Shown here: positions 55,811 through 64,000 of the stretch, one piece after another
How the letters are laid out: each line of letters starts with the position of its first letter
Numbering within the stretch: position 1 is the first letter of the stretch
Source: Anisodus tanguticus
Taxonomy: Eukaryota; Streptophyta; Magnoliopsida; Solanales; Solanaceae
Reading direction: 5' to 3'
DNA length: 64,000 nt
NCBI GenBank assembly: GCA_034509755.1
Contig: CM067541.1
Coordinates: forward strand, 32,501,504-32,565,503
The notes under the pieces: generated by a model
Told to the model about the DNA's origin: nothing
The model's database searches: none
Seen by the model: the letters and a program-made list of their open reading frames with translations, nothing else
Position numbers and translations under genes: made by a program

Positions 55811-56982
55811 CTCGGGCTGTTGAAGGTTCACGGTGGTGTATGCCTGGCCCAAATCGCCTCGGGGCCGGGGCCGGCTGGCTGGCTGCAGTCCGCCGGACCG
55901 CAATGGGCTGCTGCGATTCTTTGCTGCCGCCGGACCGCAATCGTGGGCTGTTGCTGCCGCTGGTGGGCTCGCTGGTGGCCGGGGTAGGGCCCAACAGAGC
56001 CGGTCGACTCCGGGCTGCCGGAACCGGCCCTGCGCAATGCGGGTACGGGCATGCGGTGCGAGGCCCGGTTCTGCCGGTTGGGCCACTGCTGCTGCTGGTT
56101 GGACCACTGCTGCTGCTGTCCAGTGGTTGGTTGTTGTCCAGTCCACTGGTTGCGTTGGCCCTTTCCGCGGCCCTTGCCTTTGTTGTTGCGACCTCTGCCG
56201 CCACGACCTCCGCCGCTCTGTTGTTGTTGCTGCTGCTAGAACTGCTAGTTGCTGCTGGCCGCAGGTGTTGCCATCCCATCAACGGCTAACGCCTTTTGGT
56301 TATGTTCCTCTTATTTAGCACGTCTAGTTTCTTCCAACAATAGTTGTGAACGTGCCTTGTTGAAACTTGGGAGAGGGTCGGCTTGTTGAATCATTGTTGC
56401 GAGTGTGTCATATTCACCTTTCGGTAAACCCGCAACAAGTTGAAGCACCATCTTGGTTTTTGAAACAGAGTCCCGACGTTGGATAGTTGATCGGTTATGA
56501 GTTTCAGTTGCTTACAATATTCGGACATGTTGTTAAAATTCTCGAGGCGGGTATTGTTGAATTGCTCTTCCAAATACACAGCCCGAGTATTTTTATTGTC
56601 ATGAAAGATTTCTTCTAGTCGGACCCAAAGTTCACGTGCCGTAGCACCTGTTTTCATGATAGTGCATAACGGATCTTTGGAGATGGTGCCGTAGATCCAT
56701 TGTTTGACGATGGCGTCAAGACGACGCCGCATTGAGTCCGTAACATCGGTGGGACGAGGAACAGATTCGTCAATGTGATCGAGCACGTTGTATGCACATG
56801 CATGAATGTAGAATAGTTCCATCCACATGGAATATTGACAGTCTTCTTGGTCAAGAATTATAGGGATAAAATTCTTGATGTTGTTAACGACGAATGCCGG
56901 ATGAAAAGAAGATACTGAACGTTGAGAGGGGTTTTCAAGTGTGCCAGTGGATGAAGCAGAATTTGTGGGGGAAGACATGGTT
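55811..56982 (-). pseudogene. gag of the young copia element
   Basis: Start ATG near 56979 (MSSPTNSAS). FVVNNIKNFIPIILDQEDCQ, WIYGTISKDPLCTIMKTGAT and LEEQFNNTRLENFNNMSEYC show the UBN2-type Gag core. One frameshift near 56460 precedes the conserved block seen intact in the relative at 29492-29797. The C-terminal part is GC-rich and encodes Ser/Ala/Pro/Gln repeats (55811-56280). Plus-strand frames here are antisense shadows. Confidence 0.85.
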
Positions 56983-57107
56983 TCCGCCTGTCGAGGGAAG
57001 GGAGTTTTCTGGTTTGACCGAAATATGAAGGAAGAAACCAATTTTTTTTTTTTTTTGAAAGCAGAAAAAAATTCTGATTTCGGCCGGGAATGAGGATTTA
57101 GGTTTTA

Positions 57108-57121
57108 GGCTCTTGATACCA
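57108..57121 (-). promoter_or_regulatory. Primer binding site (tRNA-Met-like)
   Basis: TGGTATCAAGAGCC on the minus strand, directly adjacent to the 5' LTR. Confidence 0.85.
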
Positions 57122-57327
57122 TGAAAGATAGAATAATTTCCCTTAGGAATTTATTTCATTATTCACAATATATATAGCTGTACAAGGTTGATTCCTAATA
57201 TGGTACGAATCCTAACTTACCTTACAAAGGTTGATTCCTAATACAATTAGAATCCTAAGTTACCTTAAATATACATTTATCATAATTACAAAATATACGG
57301 CGAATATTCTGAGAATATTCGCTAATA
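57122..57327 (-). repeat. 5' LTR of the young copia element
   Basis: 206 bp, one substitution from 52349-52554. Confidence 0.9.
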
Positions 57328-57332
57328 ATAAA
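57328..57332. repeat. Target-site duplication ATAAA (right)
   Basis: Exact match to 52344-52348. Confidence 0.85.
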
Positions 57333-57689
57333 GACTCCAAACCATTATTAATCTTCCACAAATCTTCTATGCAATCTCAGCTTACCTTTTCTCTTTCTCT
57401 ATTAAATTTCTATCATAAATCTATTTTAATTACTCGTATGAATTTGACAAGTAGCAAAAGCAAGTTTCAACTTTCTAGACTTCAATTCATCAATTATATT
57501 TACAATTTTCTTGATTTTACTCTGATAATTTGGTACATTTATTCCATTTATTACTTTTATTTAGTATTTTAGTTCTCTTATATATATTTTTATTATTTTA
57601 TTTTAATATCTTGTTATTCTCTTATATTCCGCGTTTCATAATTTTTGCACCAATAATGGCATGATATCCTGTCCCCACACCTCACCTCA

Positions 57690-58090
57690 AAACGGAAAAG
57701 CCGAACGAATCATCCGTACTATCAACAACATGGTTCGTACCATTCTTTTCCATGCCTCTTCCCCCGACATTTTGGGTCTATACAGTCAAAATGGTAGAAT
57801 ACATCCTTAATATTTTACCTACCAGTACTCTTCACAACAAAACCCCCACCGAAATTCTCTACCGTCGGACCCTTTCCTATGATCACCTTAGAATTTTCGG
57901 TTGCCTGTGCTACCCAAATCTTTCCTCCACTGCTCCTCATAAATTAGCACCACGTACCATCCCGTGTGTCTTCTTAGAGTTCCCACCCAATCATATGACC
58001 TATTTGTGTTATGATTTATCTTCCCGTAAGATCATCGTGTCCCGCCATGTCAAGTTTAACGAGGCAATATTCCGATTTACTAATCTCTAA
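57690..58090 (+). pseudogene. copia integrase C-terminal part
   Basis: FWVYTVKMVEYILNILPTST, TPTEILYRRTLSYDHLRIFG and RKIIVSRHVKFNEAIF in one frame; just upstream SCPHTSPQNGKAERIIRT carries the catalytic Glu. Both catalytic Asp residues lie in the deleted 5' part. Confidence 0.85.
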
Positions 58091-58640
58091 AAATTATGGA
58101 CTACCGATTATACGTTCCACGAGGAGTCCGAACCCTCCCCCATCATCCGCCACTTGCTCAGTCCTTCGATTACTGTACCGTCGAGTCTGCCACTACCAGC
58201 GTCATCCCTTCCTACCGCTGTCTCCCAGATTCCGGCAGCCACCTACACTGCAAGTCACTCTTGGTCACCGCCGATTTCCACCGCTATCGCCGACAATCAG
58301 TCTCCCTAAACCGGTAACCCATCTCGTCTAACCAGATCCGCCCTACTAAACCAAAACATCATTCCCTTCCCACCACCGACACCGTACCCTACATCATCGA
58401 ACTCAGCCAGTCTCGATCTACAAAGATCGATGACACCACACAACCCAGCCACTATTCCTGACCTCGACCTACCCAGATCGCCAACAACAAACACACCCAC
58501 CGCTGTATCCAGTCACCAGTTCGACACCCTACCCCAACACCCCATTCTGAACCCAAACAATGAACCCAACCCAATTCCGAACCGAAACAGTGAACCCAAC
58601 CCAAAACATAACAACCGTACCCAGCCAGCACCCTCGCACC
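58091..58640 (+). pseudogene. copia integrase-RT linker
   Basis: Pro/Ser/Asn-rich, low-complexity coding remnant with repeated EPNP and NPN words (58550-58620), leading to SHHMETRAQHEIFKPEVQF. A stop is present near 58088. Confidence 0.6.
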
Positions 58641-59613
58641 ATATGGAAACCCGTGCTCAACATGAGATTTTCAAACCCGAAGTCCAATTTAACCAGTCTA
58701 CACAAACCATATCAACAATTCCCAAAAGCCCAAAATTAGCCAAACTAGACCTCAATTGGAATGCGGCCATGTGTGAGGAGTTTAATGCCTTAACGAAATA
58801 ACATACTTGGGATTTGGTTCCCCGACCGGTGGGGGTGAATGTGATCCGATGCATGTGGCTTTTTCATCACAAGTACAGAGACAGTGGTGACTTAGAGAGA
58901 TATATGGCCAGGCTTATGGCTAATGGTACTAATCAACAGGAGGGCATTAATTATGGTGAGACATTCAGTCCGGTTGTTAAACCGGCTACCATTCCTACAG
59001 TCCTGAGCATTGTTATGGGTAAGCATTGGCCGATTCATCAACTTGATGTAAAAAATGTATTTCTACATGGGGATTTAAAAAAAAATGTTTACATGCACCA
59101 ACTACCTACTTATGTCCATCCAGCAGCCCCTCAGTATGTATGCCATCTCCGTAAGTCACTTTATGGTTTGAAACAGGCCCCTAGAGCGTGGTATGATCAC
59201 TTTGCACAATATATTATGTGGATTGGGTTTTCATGCGGCAAGTGTGATAATTCTCTGTTTATTTTCCATAGAGGTAGTAACATTGCCTATTTGTTGTTGT
59301 ATGTGGATGATATTGTTCTTACTGCCTCGTATGATGTACTAAAAAATGAGATTATTACATTGCTCAAAACCAAATTTGCTATGACTGATTTGGGGAAGTT
59401 GAGCTATTTTTAGGGATATCAGTGACTCGTTCTGCTGATACTATATTTTTGTGTCAGCGCAAGTATGCAGAAGAGATAGTGTACAGGGCTAAAATGGAGA
59501 AGTGCAAGATCACGTCCACTCCGGTTGACTCTAAATCTAAGCTTAGTGCTGTTGATGGTGAACCAGTGTCTGATCCCACTCTGTACAGAAGCCTTACAGG
59601 TGCACTTCAGTAA
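58641..59613 (+). pseudogene. copia reverse transcriptase, mostly open
   Basis: A stop (TAA, 58799) after FNALTK is followed by a 200-codon open stretch (58814-59413): [55 protein letters not shown] and intact YVDDIVLTAS (YVDD 59300-59311). It stops within MTDLGKLSYF at 59413 and resumes at 59422 with CQRKYAEEIVYRAKM. This RT retains more of its motifs than any other in the window. Confidence 0.9.
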
Positions 59614-60253
59614 CTTATGACATTGCTTATGTTGTTCATAATGTATGCTTATTTATGCATGCCTCCAGGAAACCTCATTTTACTGCTCTTAAATGTATCA
59701 TTCGATACGTTAATGACACACTTAATTATGGATTACATCTATACTCCTCATAAACGACTAGATTGTTATCATATATAGATGCTGATTGGGCAGGCTGTTC
59801 GGACACGCGACGCTCCACCTCCGGTTACTGTGTGTTCTTAGGGGATAATCTCATTTCTTGGTCTGCCAAGAGGCAAGCCACAATATCCCGTTCGAGTGCA
59901 GAAGTAGAGTATAGAGGAGTTGCAAATGTTGTTGATGAGATCTGCTAACTCCGAAATCTTCTTTTGGAGCTTCAGTGTCCCTTGAGTAAGGCGTCTTTGG
60001 TTTACTGTGCTAACATATCCGCCATATATTTATCTCATTATCCGGTTCAACATCAGCAAACCAATCATATTGAGATGGATAGATAGATATATACTTCATT
60101 CATGAGAAGGTTTCTCTCGGTCATGTTAAGGTATTGCATGTGCCTTTGTCATATAGGTACGCGGATATCTTCACGAAAGGTCTTCCTAAACAGATATTCC
60201 TAGACTTCAGATCCAGTCTCAGCGTCCGGCCTCCTCCCGCTCTAACTGAGGGG
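59614..60253 (+). pseudogene. copia RNase H relic
   Basis: [21 protein letters not shown] and [21 protein letters not shown] (59763-59948), then decayed CANISAIYLS-type and YADIFTKGLPKQIF-type blocks to the polypurine tract. The first Asp is preserved. Confidence 0.85.
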
Positions 60254-60423
60254 TGTATTAACGTGTACCACTACTAGATTATACTTCATATATTGTGTAA
60301 TATTTAGTGATGTATAATTATGGTAGATATATGATCCTTGTTGTATTAGGATTCCAGATTGTACACTATATATATTTATATTAATGAGAAATACTCTCCA
60401 AGGGATATTAATATAATTCTACA
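60254..60423 (+). repeat. 3' LTR of the truncated copia element
   Basis: TGTATTAACGTG to TAATTCTACA; similar to the reverse complement of 25726-25891. Confidence 0.85.
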
Positions 60424-61098
60424 GATAAAGTAAGAGGTGCAATTATAGTGCCCTGGAAAAAAATCAATGTCCTTAAGGATCATTAAAGGGTTACCAGCTC
60501 TAAACTAGATTACAAGTTGGAAGTGCACGAGCTCGGTGACAAGGGCAAAACTTAATTATGAAATTTTGATAAGTTCAAAGATGAAGGGACCGTAGCTTCA
60601 ACTATTGGAGCGGTTGAAGCGTGATGGATTCTATTAAGGAAAGCAAATAGAGTTCAGGGGCACATGATAACCATGACCACGATTAGGTCGAAATTTTGAT
60701 ACCGTTACCGTGGGAAAGCTTCAACCATGGCATTTTGGAGAAAGAAGTGGAAAAGGAGACCTAAAGGTAATAAACCAACTATAGAAATGGTTTCCGAACG
60801 TGACCATGATTAATTGTAACAATCTAACCCATTGTTTTGAATTTTTGTGCCCCATTTCTTATTATGAGACTTTCCGTAGGTTCATGTAATACTTTGAGAC
60901 TTGTTGGTATTTTAGTTTGGGACCCAAGCAAATCGAGGGTGTTTTGGCATCATTGAAATTTAAGTAGCAAATTTTTCTGCTAGCCACGATACCTTATGAG
61001 AGGGACACTATCATCATAAAGGGGAAATAAGATAAAGCGATATCACGCCAAGCTTGCGTGATCATGGAGCTAGTCCATCTGGTTGATCATCGCGATCA
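60424..61098 (+). other. Unassigned sequence; possible older gypsy LTR start at about 60816
   Basis: TGTAACAATCTAACCCATTG near 60816 looks like the opening of another chromoviral LTR. The solo LTR at 61104 would then be nested in it. No coding similarity. No matching end found. Confidence 0.3.
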
Positions 61099-63956
61099 TG
61101 GAATGTAACGACCCATCCGGTCGTTTTAGGCCAAAGACCCTTATTTGCTATTTCACTATTTCTGTAGACTTCATGTGAGATTTGTGATGTGTGGGGATGA
61201 TGCACGGATCCCGGGGTTCATTACGTGAGTTTCGGAAGAAAAACCTAAATTTAGAATCTTAGAGTTGATTAGTTTGACCTACAGTTGACTTTTGAGTATA
61301 TGGGTTCATTTCCGAGTTCTGTTGCTTTTAGTAGTTCCGGAGGATCATTTATGACTTAGTTGAGTCATTGGTTTGCTTCTTGAGGCAATCAGATGTACTT
61401 TGTGGCCTTATTTGTGAAATTATAATATTGGTTGTTTTGGGCGATTCATTAGAAAAATATGTCTTATCTAGGTTATATGAGAAATCCGAGGATGCGAGTG
61501 AGTTCGTAGCATCTTTTACCTTGGGGGAGCATGTCTGGTTTGTGTCCGGGATCTCGAGAGTGTTTTGGGTATTTGGTGGGTGTTTTGAAGGATTTCATAG
61601 CTACTAGTGTCTGGTGTTCGCACCAATTGCTAGTCTTCTGCTTATGCGTGTCCGCTTCTGCGGAGGTTGGCTCGCAGACACGGGTTCTGAGAAATTATTG
61701 AGTTTCGGCCCTGCGGATATTTCTTCTCAGAGGCGAAGACGCCTCTATAGATATTGTTCTGCTTCTGCGCTGAGGCGAGCTTCTTTTCCACTGAAGCAAG
61801 ACCGCGCCTGTGGAGTCGATTCCGCAGTAGCAGAATCGCTGTATCATGCACTCTCTTAAATGCCCAAAACATCTCATTCTCGATTCTAGAGCTGCCTAAA
61901 GGGATAATTCTTAAATATTGAGGCTAAGTTCTTCATTAGAGGTCAAATCCTTCACCTTTTGTGATTTTAGTTCATATTTTAAGGTATCGATTGAATTTGA
62001 GGGTTTATTATGAATTAGTTTACCTTGATATTGTAAGTAAGTATTGAATTATGTTAGATGATCATGTTATAGTGTTTAATTTGAATATGGAACCCCTTTT
62101 CAATTTAGGGGAAATTATAGGGTTTGTAAATTGGGCTTTTCTTTAATCATGCAATTGAATGTTCAATCGAGCTTAGGTTTTTAATTAACTTAATGATATG
62201 ATTACCTAGTATGTGTTTATGCTAATTGAGTAGTAAAGTTTGTATTTTGACACCATGGGCCCGAGGTTAGTTTTGGAGGTCTTGGTTATGTTTGAAGGAC
62301 TAAGTCCTTGTATTGTATAATAGCATAATATTAACGTATAATCTATGCGTGTTAGACTACGACTATTATGAAGTGCTTCGGAAGGGCAAGGCTATCGCTG
62401 AGGGTTGATTATTCGTGGCGTCTTCTCGATCTTGAGGTAGGCTACATTTTATTCTTATTAGACTTCTACAGAAGTACGTAATTAGTTATAAATGTTGAGA
62501 GGTATTGGGCATATTTGTGGGTCTCGCCGAAGCGGTTGTGATGAACGTTTGGGTGGGTACCAGTGTTCAACTGTGATGATGAGTGATTTATGGAATCAAC
62601 CTTAAGCTAATTTCAAATGCTGTTGATTGGGCTTGTCGTCGTTATGTGGGCTTGTCGTCGTTATGTGGGCTTGTCGTCGTTATGTGGGCTTGTCACCATA
62701 TTTGCCATTGTTGTGTTTATTCATCACTCATTCTTTTGATATGATATCCTGATTGTACTTAGATTACGTGTTATTGATTTCCTGAAAGTATGTGATATTC
62801 ATCTCTTATATACTTGGTTGCTTCTCATTACAACTGATTTCTTGCCTTGTATTGTCATTTTCATTCATACACTCATGGTTCTGATGATATTGATATGAGA
62901 GTGGTGTGAAAATGTTGTGGGTCCAAGAGACCGGGAAGGTAATAACACTTATGAGATTATTAGCAACATTGAGATGATGATGATAATAGGGGGAACGATT
63001 TGCACGCCTGCATCAATTATTTCAGCCAAGAGCTGGGCTCCGTTAAGAAATTCCGAGGAGTATATGGACTTTGCTGATCCCCCATGAATGTGCAGTTCAT
63101 AGAATTTGAACGCCTGTATACTGGAGATAAATGGTACATGACATATCCATTGCATACATATCATATATATATTACTTCATTGATTATCTTTTTATAAATT
63201 AAGTGTTGGACTAGTTATTGATGACTTGGATAAATTCTTGGATAAAGAAGGATTGTTTATTGATCATTGATACTTGCGATAATGTCATTGAACTCATCTA
63301 AAAGTGGGGCAACTTATATGATTATGAAACCTTATATGAATAAGTGAATTGTTGATTTAGTGAATTACTAGTGGACGATGTGACTTATTTGGGATATTGA
63401 ACTACTTAGTCTAGGATTATTTGGTGACAACTTGATATTTATCTCTAATTACATATCTTCCATCGTTGTCGGCCTATGATGCCTGCGGGAGTACGTTGTG
63501 TACTTATACTACAGTTGTTGCATTCTTTTGGATGCAGATACAACTCCTTCTACCAGTTTCAGACCTCGAGTTTGAGTTCGAGCCGGTTGATTATCAGTAT
63601 TCAGGGTGAGGTTACTACCTTCCAGCATGCCTTGGATGCTTCTATCTCTTTCCTTGTCTTTTATTTTAATTCCAAGAGACATGTTCAGAAAGTTGCTATA
63701 ATTAGCTTATGTTATCCTTATTTCAGACTTGTACTCAGTTTACAGCTCTTGTATTGTTGACTAGATTATTGGAGTTGTACTGATGATTCTCAGACATATC
63801 TTTCCGCATTTTATATTATGATCAGACATATTATTTTAGTATGTTGTTAATTCCACATTTTTTCTTATATTATATTAATTATTTAGGAGTGGTTCGTCCA
63901 CCGGTGGGAAAAATATAGGTGTCACCACGATTTCTAAAAAGGGTCCTGACATGGAA
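61099..63956 (+). mobile_element. Solo LTR, Ty3/gypsy (chromoviral) type, 2848 bp
   Basis: Runs TGTAACGACCCATCCGGTCG (61104) to GGGTCCTGACA (63951) with perfect duplication TGGAA (61099-61103, 63952-63956). No internal gag-pol is present, so recombination between LTRs removed it. A 19-bp tandem repeat lies at 62630-62686. Open frames inside (61368-61607, 61614-61859, 63476-63760) are not recognised and are taken as LTR by-products. The length is large for an LTR, but the termini and duplication support it as one unit. Confidence 0.85.
62630..62686. repeat. 19-bp tandem repeat, three copies
   Basis: Three exact units of GGCTTGTCGTCGTTATGTG, with a partial fourth (GGCTTGTC). Confidence 0.92.
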
Positions 63957-64000
63957 CCTTGAGCATGATTGATCTAAGTAAGCTCCTGGAATGAGAACGT

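Larger units (their letters stand above)
52349..57327 (-). mobile_element. Young Ty1/copia retrotransposon (Ale-like), minus strand
   Basis: A 4979-bp element with 206-bp LTRs differing at one position (C versus A near 52380/57153), perfect ATAAA duplication, tRNA-Met-like primer site and the full gag-protease-integrase-RT-RNase H series. Such LTR identity implies a recent insertion, yet frames break repeatedly, many breaks coinciding with CAG/CTG-to-CG changes. The catalytic YVDD codons are present at 53506-53517. The element could be intact in the real genome. Confidence 0.92.
57627..60423 (+). mobile_element. 5'-truncated copia element, relative of 25726-30563
   Basis: Begins inside integrase (CCGCGTTTCATAATTTTTGC) and runs through RT and RNase H to a polypurine tract (ACTGAGGGG) and one LTR (60254-60423). 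The LTR matches those at 25726 and 30398 but is more distant from the 206-bp LTRs. The 5' half is missing. Orientation is opposite to the young element immediately to the left. Confidence 0.88.

Noticed and set aside
55781..56318. Plus-strand ORFs of up to 168 codons
   Set aside because: Antisense to the GC-rich gag/protease linker of the young copia element; composition is leucine/alanine/arginine shadow and no domain is seen.
61368..61859. Two plus-strand ORFs of about 80 codons inside the solo LTR
   Set aside because: No recognisable domain and located in a transposon LTR; likely chance.

Overview
This window looks like repeat-rich nuclear DNA from a flowering plant, most probably a member of the Solanaceae. 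That family call is an inference. It rests on a SINE tail at 50573-50686 resembling the tobacco TS family, on the style of the Ty1/copia elements, MITEs and chromoviral-type solo LTRs, and on an endogenous caulimovirid. I recognise no host protein-coding gene, rRNA or tRNA gene. Almost everything I can name is a transposable element, an element fragment, or the endogenous pararetrovirus. Most of the longer open frames are broken pieces of gag, integrase, reverse transcriptase (RT) or RNase H.

Layout. 93-16010: a minus-strand endogenous pararetrovirus (tRNA-Met primer site, movement protein, capsid, zinc knuckle, protease, downstream ORF, TATA promoter). It is cut inside its capsid/zinc-knuckle coding region by a Ty1/copia element (3992-12899) flanked by a perfect 5-bp duplication, GTTAT. 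16217-19585: a 50-bp minisatellite, then a solo LTR (17393-18337, duplication CAAGT) inside what may be an older LTR. 20083-21870: a SINE with a 14-bp target duplication and two MITE-like elements. 23296-24780: a copia tail abutting a Ty3/gypsy-type LTR fragment. 24865-31440: an L1-type LINE relic (minus strand) split by a copia element (25726-30563, minus) and a TRIM. 32097-33407: Stowaway-like MITEs, one carrying another MITE inside it.

33564-47465: two copies, same orientation and 105 bp apart, of one non-autonomous copia-derived LTR retrotransposon (each about 6.9 kb, LTRs about 1.5 kb). Both copies carry the same coding breaks, which suggests the family spread after its coding capacity was lost. 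The solo LTR at 17393 belongs to a related family. 49493-50686: a MITE and a SINE. 52349-57327: a young copia element (minus strand, LTRs differing at one of 206 positions, perfect duplication ATAAA). 57627-60423: a 5'-truncated copia relative in the opposite orientation. 61104-63951: a 2.8-kb solo LTR with perfect duplication TGGAA.

The most unusual signal is not a gene. In the first tandem copy (about 33900-39650) and in the young copia element (about 53300-56500), CAG and CTG triplets present in sister copies are repeatedly replaced by CG, CGA, TCG or CCG/CGG, often with one base lost. Because this separates the two LTRs of a single insertion and breaks a very young element's reading frames, I suspect a base-calling artefact at CHG-methylated cytosines. 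If so, part of the apparent gene decay here is technical.
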